From the NCBI RefSeq assembly GCF_018614585.1, contig NZ_JAGGOI010000048.1, positions 18,722-82,721 on the forward strand: 64,000 bases of DNA. Direction: 5' to 3'. The notes beneath the pieces were generated by a model. That model was not told the origin of the DNA, did no database searches, and saw only the letters and a list, made by a program, of their open reading frames with translations. Source of the stretch: Streptomyces sp. ISL-1. Its GTDB lineage: Bacteria > Actinomycetota > Actinomycetes > Streptomycetales > Streptomycetaceae. Positions 24,213-33,455 of the stretch are shown one piece after another. Within the stretch, counting starts at the first letter, position 1. The number at the start of each line of letters is the position of its first letter. The position numbers and the translations under genes are program-made.

Positions 24213-24656
24213 ATGGCGCAGGTCGAGGCCACCACGGAACGGATCATCTCGGCGGACGCGGAGAAGGTGTTCGACGCGCTGGCCGACTACGAGAACACCC
24301 GCGCGAAGCTTCTGCCCGAGCACTTCAGCGAGTACGAGGTCCGGGAGGGCGGTGACGGCGAGGGCACCCTCGTCCACTGGAAGCTCCAGGCCACCAGCAA
24401 GCGCATCCGCGACTGCCTGCTCGAAGTGACGGAGCCGACCGACGGCCAGTTGGTCGAGAAGGACCGCAACTCCTCCATGGTCACCACCTGGACCGTCACC
24501 CCGTCCGGCGAGGGGAAGTCCAGGGCCGTCGTCACCACCGTCTGGAACGGCGCCGGCGGCATCGGCGGATTCTTCGAGAAGACCTTCGCCCCCAAGGGAC
24601 TTGGGCGGATCTACGACGAGTTGCTCGCCAAGCTGGCCGCCGAGGTCGAGAAGTAG
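24213..24656 (+). CDS. SRPBCC-fold (START/Bet v1-like) protein
   Basis: A 147-residue protein of the polyketide-cyclase/START-like helix-grip fold: TTERIISADAEKVFDALADY at the N-terminus, a beta-rich middle (LVHWKLQATSKRIRDCLLEV, SMVTTWTVTPSGEGKSRAVV) and a long amphipathic C-terminal helix (GLGRIYDELLAKLAAEVEK). The fold binds hydrophobic ligands; no ligand can be named. GGAGG 7 bases before ATG 24213 fixes the start. It stands alone, divergent from the radical-SAM gene. Confidence 0.85.
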   Translation: MAQVEATTERIISADAEKVFDALADYENTRAKLLPEHFSEYEVREGGDGEGTLVHWKLQATSKRIRDCLLEVTEPTDGQLVEKDRNSSMVTTWTVTPSGEGKSRAVVTTVWNGAGGIGGFFEKTFAPKGLGRIYDELLAKLAAEVEK

Positions 24657-24840
24657 CCTGCCGGGATTTTCTCGAGCTCACCGATTCGAGTGGTTTTCCG
24701 TACGGGGTCTGTTGTACGCCGTAGGGGCTCCGACCGGCGCTTAAGCCGCTCACTCAGGCTTCCCACAGCAACTCGTCGCGCTTGCCCGCAGTTGTCGCGT
24801 AATGCGAGAAATGGGCCCGCGCAGGCGCGACGAGGGGAGC

Positions 24841-27225
24841 ATGCACGTGGGCGGGATCACTCTGGTGAAGGACGAGCCGACGGCTCCGGCCGCGGCCGTA
24901 CCGCCTCCGCATGCGGATCAGGCCGGGGCACCCGCGCTCAGCCCGCGCCGCGTACGCCTCGTCTTCTTCGGCCTGATGCTCGCCCTGCTGCTCGCCGCGC
25001 TCGAGCAGATGATCGTCGCCACCGCCCTCCCGAAGATCGTCGGCGAGCTCCAGGGCCTGGAACGGATGCCCTGGGCGATCACCGCCTACCTCCTCACCGC
25101 CACCATCGGCCTGCCGATCTACGGCAAACTCGGCGACCTCTTCGGCCGCAAGGGCGTCTTCCAGTTCGCGATCGTCGTCTTCGTCATCGGCTCCGCGCTT
25201 GCGGGCTGGTCCCGCAGCATGGACGAACTCATCGCTTTCCGTGCCATCCAGGGCATCGGCGCCGGCGGTCTCCTGATCGGTGTGCAGGCGATCATCGCGG
25301 ACATCGTCCCGGCCCGGGAGCGCGGCCGGTTCATGGGACTCATCGGCGCGGCCTTCGGACTCGCGTCGGTCGCGGGCCCGCTGCTCGGCGGCTTTTTCAC
25401 CGACCATGTCTCCTGGCGCTGGTGCTTCTACTTCAACGTCCCCTTCGGCGTGCTGACCCTGCTCGTCGTCACCGTGGTGCTGAAACTCCCCAAACCCGCC
25501 GCGCGCGCCCGGCTCGACGTTCTCGGCGCGCTGTTCCTCGCCGCCGCCTCCACCTGCCTGGTGCTGCTGACCAGTTGGGGCGGCACGGAGTACGCCTGGG
25601 GCTCGCGCGTCATCCTGGGACTGGCGGCCGGGGCGGCGGGAACCATCCTGCTCTTCATCGTCGTTGAGCACTTCGCCCCCGAACCGATCATCCCGCTATG
25701 GCTGTTCCGCGACTCGATCTTCAACATCACGAGCCTGGTCGGCGGGGTCGTGGGCGTCGCGCTCTTCGGCGCGGCCGGCTATCTGCCGACCTTTCTGCAG
25801 ATGGTCGACGGCGCCAGTGCCACCGAGTCCGGGCTGCTGATGCTCCCGATGATGGGCGGCATCGTCGCCGCCTCGATCGTCTCCGGCCGGCTCATCAGCC
25901 GTACCGGCCGCTACAAGGTCTATCCCGTGCTCGGCAGTGCGATGTCGGCGGCCGGCATGTGGCTGCTGTCGCGGCTCGAGGCCGACACGCCGCGGCTGGA
26001 ATACAGCATCTGGCAGGCCGTGCTGGGCGTCGGCATCGGACTGGTGATGCCGGTCCTCATCCTCGCCGTGCAAAACGCCGTGCCGCCCGCCGACCTCGGC
26101 GTCGCCACCAGCGCCAACAACTACTTCCGGCAGATCGGCGGCAGCGTCGGCGCCGCCGTCTTCGGCACGCTCTTCGCCGCCCGCCTCACCGACGCGCTGG
26201 CCGACCGCCTCCCGGCCGGCGCGGGCCTGCCCGACCCGGCATCCATCACCCCGCAACTGGTCCACGCGATGCCGCCCGCCCTGCGCGACGGTTACATCCA
26301 GGCGTACGCGGACGCGATGCCACGGATCTTTCTCTACCTGGTGCCGGTGCTCGCGCTCGGCCTCTTCATCGCCTTCTTCCTCAAGGAGAAACCGCTGGTG
26401 TCCTACAACGCATCCGCCCCGGAGACCGCATCCGTACCGCAGGCCCGCAGCGCACCCGCGTACACCTCGGGCGTCCCGGTCTGCGGCATCGTCCAGCACC
26501 ACGACGGCAGCACAGTCCCGCGCGCCGCCCTCACCCTCATCGACGTACAGGGGCACCAGATCGGGCGCGGCGCGAGCGGCGAGGACGGGCGGTACGCACT
26601 GAGCGTGCCGGGGGCCGGCTCGTACGTCATGATCGCGGCGGCGGCCGGGCACCAGCCACAGGCGGTCACCGTCACCGTCGGAGAGCGGCCGGTCGACCTC
26701 GACGTGGTCCTCGGCGGCGCGGGCCGGCTCGCCGGGACCGTCGTGACGGCGGACGGCACGCCTGTGCGGGACGCGGCCGTGACGCTGACCGACGTACGCG
26801 GCGATGTCGTCGCCACCGCCCGCAGCGGCCGCGAAGGCGGCTATGTCATCACGGAGTTGGTGGCGGGGGAGTACACCCTCGCCGCGAGCGCCCCCGCCTT
26901 CCGGCCCGCGGCGCTACCGGTGAGCGTGCAGGCGGCCCGCGAGACCCGGCAGGACGTAGAGCTGGCGGGCGGAGCGGTGCTGCGGGGCACGGTGCGGGCC
27001 GGTGACGGCCGCCCGGTCGAGGACGCGCGCGTCACACTGCTGGACGCGGCCGGCAATGTGGTGGACACCCTCACCACGGGCCCCGACGGCACCTTCCGCT
27101 TCGTCGACCTGTCATCGGGTGAGTACACGGTGATCGCGGCGGGCTATCCGCCGGTGGCGACAGTCCTGCAGGTCGCGGGCGGCGGACGCACCGAACGCGA
27201 TCTTCAGCTGGGGCACGAGGACTGA
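24841..27225 (+). CDS. MFS (DHA2/EmrB-QacA type) exporter fused to three carboxypeptidase-regulatory-like domains
   Basis: The 794-residue protein starts with a 14-helix drug:H+ antiporter (about residues 38-520): ALEQMIVATALPKIVGEL (motif D1), GKLGDLFGRKGVF (motif A) and VAGPLLGGFFTDHVSWRW (motif C). From about 540 onward it has three tandem beta-sandwich units of 80-90 residues, each with a G-x-V/L core, an ALTLIDVQG / AVTLTDVRG / RVTLLDAAG strand and a DGRYAL / EGGYVITELVAGEYTLAAS / DGTFRFVDLSSGEYTVIAAG end, as in CarboxypepD_reg domains. The topology would place the tail in the cytoplasm. ATG 24841 follows GAGGGGAG; GTG 24847 is possible. It has no neighbouring regulator. Confidence 0.9.
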   Translation: MHVGGITLVKDEPTAPAAAVPPPHADQAGAPALSPRRVRLVFFGLMLALLLAALEQMIVATALPKIVGELQGLERMPWAITAYLLTATIGLPIYGKLGDLFGRKGVFQFAIVVFVIGSALAGWSRSMDELIAFRAIQGIGAGGLLIGVQAIIADIVPARERGRFMGLIGAAFGLASVAGPLLGGFFTDHVSWRWCFYFNVPFGVLTLLVVTVVLKLPKPAARARLDVLGALFLAAASTCLVLLTSWGGTEYAWGSRVILGLAAGAAGTILLFIVVEHFAPEPIIPLWLFRDSIFNITSLVGGVVGVALFGAAGYLPTFLQMVDGASATESGLLMLPMMGGIVAASIVSGRLISRTGRYKVYPVLGSAMSAAGMWLLSRLEADTPRLEYSIWQAVLGVGIGLVMPVLILAVQNAVPPADLGVATSANNYFRQIGGSVGAAVFGTLFAARLTDALADRLPAGAGLPDPASITPQLVHAMPPALRDGYIQAYADAMPRIFLYLVPVLALGLFIAFFLKEKPLVSYNASAPETASVPQARSAPAYTSGVPVCGIVQHHDGSTVPRAALTLIDVQGHQIGRGASGEDGRYALSVPGAGSYVMIAAAAGHQPQAVTVTVGERPVDLDVVLGGAGRLAGTVVTADGTPVRDAAVTLTDVRGDVVATARSGREGGYVITELVAGEYTLAASAPAFRPAALPVSVQAARETRQDVELAGGAVLRGTVRAGDGRPVEDARVTLLDAAGNVVDTLTTGPDGTFRFVDLSSGEYTVIAAGYPPVATVLQVAGGGRTERDLQLGHED

Positions 27226-27447
27226 ATACCGATCAGTTCTGCGCGGGCGCACGACCCATCCCGCCTCCGTTGCCCCGTCAGTGGTCGGGCCCGGCGACGA
27301 GCGGCCGCGGCGTGCCTGTCGGCCTGCGCGCGTGGCGGCGTGCTGAAGGACCGAACGCCGCGTGAAGGAATGAGCCGGGCGCTTGTCGGGGTAACCCAGG
27401 AGCGATAGACCGATCTTGACGTCGTGTCACATCCCTGGGAGCTGGTC

Positions 27448-28173
27448 ATGAGCGTGACGAGTCGGTACAAGGATGCCTGGGAAGGCTTCTGGAGTGAGGC
27501 TTCCGACGAGCCGGGAGCCGTCTTCTGGGACGCGGAGCCGGCCCTGACCGCGGGAATCCATCTCGCGCTCTACGAACCGCATGTGACGGAACCCGAACTG
27601 ACCCTGGTGGATCTGGGCTGCGGCAATGGCACACAGACCCGCTTCCTCGCCGACCGCTTCCCGCGTGTCCTCGGGGTGGACCTGTCGGCGGCCGCCATCG
27701 AACTCGCCGGAAGACAGGACAAAGTAGGGCAGGCGCGGTTCCGGGAGATCGACGCGGTGGACGGGGCCGAGGTGGCGCAGCTGCACGCCGAACTGGGCGA
27801 CGCCAATGTCTATGTACGCGGAGTGCTCCACCAGTGCGACCCCGAGGACCGGCAGGACCTGGCCGACACCGTCGCCACACTGGTGGGGGAGCGCGGGCGG
27901 GCCTTCGTGGTCGAGCTCGCTGAGGCCGCCGGGCAGAAGCTGATGGGCCTGGCGCAGTCGCCGTCGGGGCTGCCGCCGAAGCTTCAGCCGGTCTTCCGGC
28001 ACGGGCTCGTGCCGGGGGCGGTGGCCGACGCCGAGCTGGTGGAATTCTTCGACAGTGCCGGGCTCGACGTGCTCGCGAGCGGTGAACTTCCGCTGACGAC
28101 AACGGAGTATGCGGCGGACGGATCACGGGTCGAGCTGCCATCGAAATGGCTGGTCCTTGGCCGGAACGGGTGA
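27448..28173 (+). CDS. Class I SAM-dependent methyltransferase
   Basis: A 241-residue Rossmann-fold methyltransferase with LTLVDLGCGNGTQTRFLADR (motif I, SAM binding) at about residues 52-71, GVDLS ending strand 2, and FREIDAVDG as the motif II region. The C-terminal half is diverged, so neither a small-molecule nor a protein substrate can be chosen. GGGAG (27435-27440) with 7-base spacing selects ATG 27448; GTG 27424 is an in-frame alternative. A candidate promoter, TTGTCG - 17 - TAGACC, lies in the 222-base gap upstream. Confidence 0.85.
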   Translation: MSVTSRYKDAWEGFWSEASDEPGAVFWDAEPALTAGIHLALYEPHVTEPELTLVDLGCGNGTQTRFLADRFPRVLGVDLSAAAIELAGRQDKVGQARFREIDAVDGAEVAQLHAELGDANVYVRGVLHQCDPEDRQDLADTVATLVGERGRAFVVELAEAAGQKLMGLAQSPSGLPPKLQPVFRHGLVPGAVADAELVEFFDSAGLDVLASGELPLTTTEYAADGSRVELPSKWLVLGRNG

Positions 28174-28198
28174 TGCAGGAGGTGTGACCCCCGGGTAG

Positions 28199-28207
28199 TT
28201 ATCCACA
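28199..28207. promoter_or_regulatory. Perfect DnaA-box sequence upstream of the peptidase operon
   Basis: TTATCCACA is an exact match to the E. coli DnaA-box consensus and sits in the 74-base gap before the M55 gene. It is a single copy; Streptomyces origins carry clusters of mostly TTGTCCACA, so this is not an origin. It may be a DnaA titration or regulatory site, or chance. Confidence 0.4.
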
Positions 28208-28247
28208 GGGCTGGCCCGGCTGCCGGGCGACGCGTACGGTTCCAGAC

Positions 28248-29081
28248 ATGAAGATCCTCATCAGCGCCGACATGGAAGGCGCCACCGGTGTGACCTGGCC
28301 GGCTGACGTGCTGCCCGGCACTCCCCAGTGGGAGCGCTGCCGGACCATGTTCACCTCCGATGTGAACGCAGCGGCCCTCGGCTTCTTCGACGGCGGCGCC
28401 GATGAGGTGCTCATCAACGAAGCGCACTGGAGCATGCGCAATTTGCTGCTGGAGGGGCTCGACGAGCGGGTAGCGATGCTCACCGGCAAGCACAAGTCGC
28501 TGTCGATGGTGGAGGGCGTGCAGCACGGCGACGTGGACGGCATCGCGTTCGTCGGCTACCACACGGGGGCCGGCGCGGAGGGTGTGCTCGCCCACACCTA
28601 CCTCGCCAACTCGATCACGGGCGTCTGGCTGGACGGCGCGCGGGCGAGCGAGGGCCTGCTCAACGCCCATGTGGTCGCGGAGTTCGGCGTGCCGGTGGTG
28701 CTGGTGACCGGTGACAACCTGACCTGTGTGGACGCCGACGGCTACGCGCCCGAGGCCCGCAAGGTCGCGGTGAAGGACCACGTCTCGCGGTATGCGGCGG
28801 TGTGCCGCACCCCGGGCCGTACCGCGTCCGACATCCGCGGCGCCGCGAAGGAGGCGGCGGCCCTCGCCATTCGGCACGAGCCGGTGCGGGGCGGCCCGTT
28901 CACCGTGGAGCTGGAGTTCGACGCGGAGCATCTCGCGGCGGCGGCCACCGTAGTGCCGGGCGTGGCAGGGAGCGGCGAGCGTCGCGTCGCGTACACCAGC
29001 GGGACCATGTATGAGGGCATTCGCACCTTCAAAGCGGTCACGACGATCGTCTCGGCGGCAGTGGAGGAGCAGTATGGCTGA
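28248..29081 (+). CDS. M55-family D-aminopeptidase (DppA-like)
   Basis: A 277-residue zinc peptidase. ILISADMEGATGV at the N-terminus carries the S-x-D-x-E-G metal motif of B. subtilis DppA. INEAHWSMRNLLLE, GYHTGAGAEGVLAHTY and NAHVVAEFGVPVVLVTGDN match its self-compartmentalising decamer family. DppA cleaves D-Ala-D-Ala and D-Ala-Gly-Gly, so the enzyme acts on peptides with N-terminal D-residues such as those from peptidoglycan. It is the first gene of a four-peptidase operon, and its last 8 bases contain the ATG of the next gene. Confidence 0.92.
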   Translation: MKILISADMEGATGVTWPADVLPGTPQWERCRTMFTSDVNAAALGFFDGGADEVLINEAHWSMRNLLLEGLDERVAMLTGKHKSLSMVEGVQHGDVDGIAFVGYHTGAGAEGVLAHTYLANSITGVWLDGARASEGLLNAHVVAEFGVPVVLVTGDNLTCVDADGYAPEARKVAVKDHVSRYAAVCRTPGRTASDIRGAAKEAAALAIRHEPVRGGPFTVELEFDAEHLAAAATVVPGVAGSGERRVAYTSGTMYEGIRTFKAVTTIVSAAVEEQYG

Positions 29082-30408
29082 CGTGACAACGCCCATCGAC
29101 GGCCAGGCTCTCGACGAAGTGGTGACCTTCACCTCCGAGCTGATCCGCATCGACACCACCAACCGCGGCGGAGGCGACTGCCGGGAGCGGCCCGCCGCAG
29201 AGTATGCCGCCGAGCGGCTGGCCGGCGCCGGCCTTGAACCCACCCTGCTGGAGCGCACCCCGGGTCGTACCAATGTCGTCGCGCGGATCGAGGGCACCGA
29301 CCCGTCCGCCGACGCCCTGCTCGTCCACGGCCATCTGGACGTGGTGCCCGCCGAGCCCGCCGAATGGTCCGTGCACCCCTTCTCCGGGGAGGTCCGGGAC
29401 GGGGTGGTGTGGGGCCGCGGCGCGGTCGACATGAAGAACATGGACGCGATGGTCCTCGCGGTTGTCCGGGCCTGGGCGCGCGCCGGCGTCAGGCCCCGGC
29501 GCGACATCGTGATCGCGTACACCGCCGACGAGGAGGCAAGCGCCATCGACGGCGCGGGCTTCCTCGCCGACCACCATGCCGGCCTCTTCGAGGGGTGCAC
29601 GGAAGGGATCAGCGAGTCCGGGGCCTTCAGTTTCCACGCCGGCCCCGGGATGACGCTCTACCCGATCGCGGCCGGGGAGCGCGGCACGGCCTGGCTCAAG
29701 CTCACCGCGCACGGCAGGGCCGGACACGGCTCCAAGGTCAACCGGGCCAACGCCGTGAGCCGGCTCGCCGCTGCCGTCGCCCGGATCGGCGAGCACCGGT
29801 GGCCGGTGCGGCTCACGCCGACCGTGCGGGCCGCGCTGGCCGAGCTCGCCGTGCTGCACGGCATCGAGACCGATGTGGACGCGGACCATTTCGACGTGGA
29901 CGCGCTGATGGCGAAGCTGGGGCCGGCCGCCGCGCTGGTCGAGCCGACTGTGCGCAACAGCACCAACCCGACCATGCTGGAAGCCGGTTACAAGGTCAAT
30001 GTCATTCCGGGGCAGGCCACCGCGTACATCGACGGGCGGATGCTGCCCGGCTGCGAGGCCGAGTTCGAAGAAACGCTGGACCTGCTGACCGGACCTGACG
30101 TCGAGTGGGAGTTCCACCACCGCGAGGTGGCTCTGCAGGCTCCCGTCGACTCCCCGACGTTCGCCAAGCTGCGCGCGGCCGTGATGCGTTTCGACCCGGG
30201 CGCGCAAGTCGTGCCGTACTGCATGCCGGGCGGCACAGACGCCAAGCAGTTCTCCCGGCTCGGCATCACCGGCTACGGTTTCTCGCCGCTGAAGCTTCCT
30301 GCCGGCTTCGACTACGCGGCAATGTTCCACGGGGTCGACGAGCGCGTTCCGGTCGACGCGCTGCACTTCGGTGTGAACGCTCTCGACCACTATCTGCGGT
30401 CCGCATAG
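29074..30408 (+). CDS. M20-family metallopeptidase
   Basis: A 444-residue di-zinc exopeptidase/deacylase of the M20 clan. LLVHGHLDVVPAEP (first zinc His and Asp), WGRGAVDMKNMDA (bridging Asp), AYTADEEAS (catalytic Glu-Glu) and the C-terminal zinc-binding AMFHGVDERVPVD are all present. A dimerisation domain lies between. Members hydrolyse dipeptides or N-acyl amino acids; the substrate is not predictable. Start ATG overlaps the M55 stop codon in ATGGCTGA, with GGAGGAG upstream, so translation is coupled. Confidence 0.93.
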   Translation: MADVTTPIDGQALDEVVTFTSELIRIDTTNRGGGDCRERPAAEYAAERLAGAGLEPTLLERTPGRTNVVARIEGTDPSADALLVHGHLDVVPAEPAEWSVHPFSGEVRDGVVWGRGAVDMKNMDAMVLAVVRAWARAGVRPRRDIVIAYTADEEASAIDGAGFLADHHAGLFEGCTEGISESGAFSFHAGPGMTLYPIAAGERGTAWLKLTAHGRAGHGSKVNRANAVSRLAAAVARIGEHRWPVRLTPTVRAALAELAVLHGIETDVDADHFDVDALMAKLGPAAALVEPTVRNSTNPTMLEAGYKVNVIPGQATAYIDGRMLPGCEAEFEETLDLLTGPDVEWEFHHREVALQAPVDSPTFAKLRAAVMRFDPGAQVVPYCMPGGTDAKQFSRLGITGYGFSPLKLPAGFDYAAMFHGVDERVPVDALHFGVNALDHYLRSA

Positions 30409-30420
30409 GGGGAGTCGGTA

Positions 30421-32514
30421 ATGGTACCCACGGGAGCCTACGGAACCTGGCCGTCACCCATCGACGCGGCGCTCGCCGCCTCGCACGACGGGCGCCCGGA
30501 GTTCCTCGGCATGGTCGCCGACGAAGTGTGGTGGACCGTGCCACGTCCCACCGAGGGCGGCAGACGAGCCCTGATTCGCCGGCGGGCAGATGGCGGCGAG
30601 GAGTCGGTGCTCCCCTCCCCGTGGAATGTTCGCAGCAGAGTCATCGAGTACGGCGGGCATCCCTGGGCCGGAGCCGGCCGCGCCGAGAGCGGTCCGCTCC
30701 TCGTCTTCGTCCACTTCCCCGACCAGCGGCTGTACGCCTATGAGCCCGATGTGCCCGACGCCGTGCCGCGCCCCCTCACCCCGGTGTCGGCGGTCGGCGG
30801 TGGGCTGCGCTGGGCCGACCCGCAGCTCCGTCTGGAGCGAGGCGAAGTCTGGTGCGTACTGGAAGAGTTCACCGGCGAGGCCGCCACGGACGTACGCCGA
30901 GTGATCGCGGCCGTGCCGCTGGACGGCTCGGCGGCCGAGGACCGGGGGGCGGTGCGGGAGCTCTCCGACGACAGGCACCGATTCGTCACCGGGCCGCGGC
31001 TCTCACCGGACGGGCGGCACGCCGCCTGGATCGCCTGGGACCATCCGCAGATGCCCTGGGACGGCACGGTCGTGATGCTCGGCGAGGTGACGGCGGGGGG
31101 CCCGTTCGGTGGCGCGCGGCAGGTCGCCGGGGCCACGGACGAGTCGGTTGCTCAGGTCGACTGGGCCCCGGACGGCTCGCTGCTCTTCGTCTCCGACCTC
31201 GGCAACTGGTGGGAGTTGCAGGGGGTCCGGCTGGAGGCGCTGGTCTCCGGAGTCGCGCCCAAAGTCCCGCCCGGAGTGGGGCCCGAGGTCGTGCCTGGGG
31301 TGGGGCCGGGGCCCGGCGTCGCGCCCGCGGTTCTGCCCGGGGCCGTGCCGAGCACCGGCCTCTGCCCGGGCCGCGGGGAGGAGTTCGGCGGGCCGCTGTG
31401 GAAGATCGGCCTCAAGTGGTTCCACCCGCTGGACAACGGGCTGATCGCCGTTATCCACGGCAAGGGCGCCACTGCCCTGGGGATACTCGACCCGGAGACC
31501 GGCGAGCTCGTCGACGCCCCGGGGCCGTGGACCGAGTGGGCCTCCACCCTCGCCGTGCACGGCGACCGGGTCATCGGGGTCGCGGCCAGCCCCCGCAGTG
31601 CCTACGAGGTCGTCGAGCTCGACACCGCCACCGGGCGGACCAGGGTGATCGGCTCGGCCCACGACGACCCGGTGGACCCGGTGTACTACCCGGAGCCGCA
31701 GATCCGCACCTTCACCGGCCCCGACAACCGGGAGATCCACGCCCATATCTATCCGCCCCACAGTCCCGACCGGATAGCGCCCGACGAGGAGCTACCGCCC
31801 TTCGTGGTGTGGGCGCACGGTGGCCCCACCAGCCATGCACCGCTCGTCCTCGACCTGGAGATCGCCTACTTCACCTCACGCGGCATCGGCGTTGCCGAGG
31901 TCAACTACGGCGGCTCGACCGGGTACGGCAGGGAGTACCGCGACAGGCTGCGTGAGCAGTGGGGCGTCATCGACGTCGAGGACTGCGCGGCCGTAGCCGA
32001 GGCGCTGGCCGCCGAGGGCACGGCCGACCCGGCCCGGCTCGCCATCCGCGGCGGCAGCGCGGGCGGCTGGACCACCGCCGCCTCGCTCACCACCACCGAC
32101 GTCTACGCCTGCGGCACCATCATCTACCCCATCCTCGACCTGGTGAGCTGGGCCACCGGTGAGACCCACGACTTCGAGTCGCAGTATCTCCAGTCGCTGG
32201 TAGGTCCGCTGGCCGAAGTCCCGGGCCGCTACCGCGAGCGCTCGCCGCTGCAGCACAGTGACCGGATCAGCACCCCGTTCCTGCTGCTCCAGGGCCTGGA
32301 CGATGTGATCTGCCCGCCCGCGCAGTGCGAGCGCTTCCTGGCGCGGATGGCGGGTCGCGGCATCCCGCACGCGTACATCGCCTTCGAGGGCGAGGGCCAC
32401 GGCTTCCGCAGAGCCGAGACCATGATCCGCGCACTCGAGGCCGAACTGTCCCTGTACGCCCAGACCTTCGGCATCCCCCACCCCGACGCCCCGCTGCTGG
32501 AGCTCAAGAAGTGA
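30421..32514 (+). CDS. S9-family prolyl oligopeptidase-like serine peptidase
   Basis: A 697-residue cytoplasmic serine peptidase with an N-terminal beta-propeller and a C-terminal alpha/beta-hydrolase. The triad is visible as Ser in IRGGSAGGWTTA, Asp in LLLQGLDDVICPP and His in EGEGHGFRRAE. It cleaves short peptides as dipeptidyl or acylaminoacyl peptidase. A proline/glycine-rich stretch of PGVGP-like repeats (about residues 277-322) interrupts the propeller and is absent from the family pattern I know. The next gene starts inside its stop codon (GTGA overlap). Confidence 0.92.
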   Translation: MVPTGAYGTWPSPIDAALAASHDGRPEFLGMVADEVWWTVPRPTEGGRRALIRRRADGGEESVLPSPWNVRSRVIEYGGHPWAGAGRAESGPLLVFVHFPDQRLYAYEPDVPDAVPRPLTPVSAVGGGLRWADPQLRLERGEVWCVLEEFTGEAATDVRRVIAAVPLDGSAAEDRGAVRELSDDRHRFVTGPRLSPDGRHAAWIAWDHPQMPWDGTVVMLGEVTAGGPFGGARQVAGATDESVAQVDWAPDGSLLFVSDLGNWWELQGVRLEALVSGVAPKVPPGVGPEVVPGVGPGPGVAPAVLPGAVPSTGLCPGRGEEFGGPLWKIGLKWFHPLDNGLIAVIHGKGATALGILDPETGELVDAPGPWTEWASTLAVHGDRVIGVAASPRSAYEVVELDTATGRTRVIGSAHDDPVDPVYYPEPQIRTFTGPDNREIHAHIYPPHSPDRIAPDEELPPFVVWAHGGPTSHAPLVLDLEIAYFTSRGIGVAEVNYGGSTGYGREYRDRLREQWGVIDVEDCAAVAEALAAEGTADPARLAIRGGSAGGWTTAASLTTTDVYACGTIIYPILDLVSWATGETHDFESQYLQSLVGPLAEVPGRYRERSPLQHSDRISTPFLLLQGLDDVICPPAQCERFLARMAGRGIPHAYIAFEGEGHGFRRAETMIRALEAELSLYAQTFGIPHPDAPLLELKK

Positions 32515-33452
32515 CCCGCACGCCCCTGACGCCCCTGACCCGCCCGGCGCGACTGCGGCCGGGGGCCAAGGTCGCCGTCGTGGCGCCCAGCGGTCCCGTG
32601 CCGGGCGAGCGGCTCGACGCGGGCCTGGAGATCCTGCGCGGCTGGAACCTGGACCCGGTCGTACTGCCTCATGTCCGCGACCAGCACCCCGAGTTCTGGT
32701 ATCTCGCGGGGGCCGACCGGGACCGCGCCCGCGACCTGACGGAGGCATGGTGCGACCCGTCGGTCTCCGCCGTCATCTGCGCCCGCGGCGGCTACGGCGC
32801 CCAGCGCATGGTCGACCTGCTCGACTGGACCGCGATACGCGCAGCCGGCCCCAAGGTCTTCGTCGGCTACAGCGATGTCACAGCCCTCCACGAGGCCTTC
32901 GCCGTCCGGATGGGACTGGCCACCCTGCACGGCCCGATGGTCGGCGCCGCCACCTTCCTCAAGGACGCCCCCACCCAGGAGTCACTGCGGGCCACGCTCT
33001 TCGAGCCCGAGTCGGTACGCACCCTGGGCCTGGACACGGCCCGCACGATGGTCCCCGGGCGCGCCCGGGGCATCACACTCGGCGGCTGCGTCAGCCTGCT
33101 CGCCGCCGACCTGGGCACCCCGCACCCCAGGCCGTCCGCCCGCGGCGGTCTGCTGCTGATCGAGGACGTGGGGGAGGAGGACTACCGGCTCGACCGAGTT
33201 CTCACCCAACTGCTGCGCTCCGGCTGGCTGGAGGGTGTTGCCGGGGTCGCGCTCGGGTCATGGGCGCAGTGCGGTCCGTACGAACAGGTGCGGGCGGTGC
33301 TGCACGACCGGCTCGGGGGCCTTGGCATACCGGTCGTCGAGGAGCTGGGTTTCGGGCACAGCCCGACCGCGCTGACGATGCCCCTCGGGGCGCCGGCGGT
33401 GCTGGACGCCGACGCGTGCACGCTAACGCTGGATGAACCCGCGCTGATCTGA
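32511..33452 (+). CDS. S66-family LD-carboxypeptidase
   Basis: A 313-residue serine peptidase of the LdcA/MccF family. The nucleophile is Ser121 in FVGYSDVTALH. The Glu and His of the triad lie in LLIEDVGEEDYRLDR and LGFGHSPTALTMPLG. LdcA removes the terminal D-Ala from L,D-configured murein tetrapeptides during recycling; MccF-type members cleave microcin C analogues. The GTG start overlaps the S9 stop by 4 bases. Together with the M55 gene this points to murein-peptide breakdown. Confidence 0.93.
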   Translation: MTRTPLTPLTRPARLRPGAKVAVVAPSGPVPGERLDAGLEILRGWNLDPVVLPHVRDQHPEFWYLAGADRDRARDLTEAWCDPSVSAVICARGGYGAQRMVDLLDWTAIRAAGPKVFVGYSDVTALHEAFAVRMGLATLHGPMVGAATFLKDAPTQESLRATLFEPESVRTLGLDTARTMVPGRARGITLGGCVSLLAADLGTPHPRPSARGGLLLIEDVGEEDYRLDRVLTQLLRSGWLEGVAGVALGSWAQCGPYEQVRAVLHDRLGGLGIPVVEELGFGHSPTALTMPLGAPAVLDADACTLTLDEPALI

Positions 33453-33455
33453 GGC

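Noticed and set aside
28199..28207. Replication origin
   Set aside because: Only one DnaA box is present, with no box cluster, dnaA or dnaN; the local gene order is metabolic.
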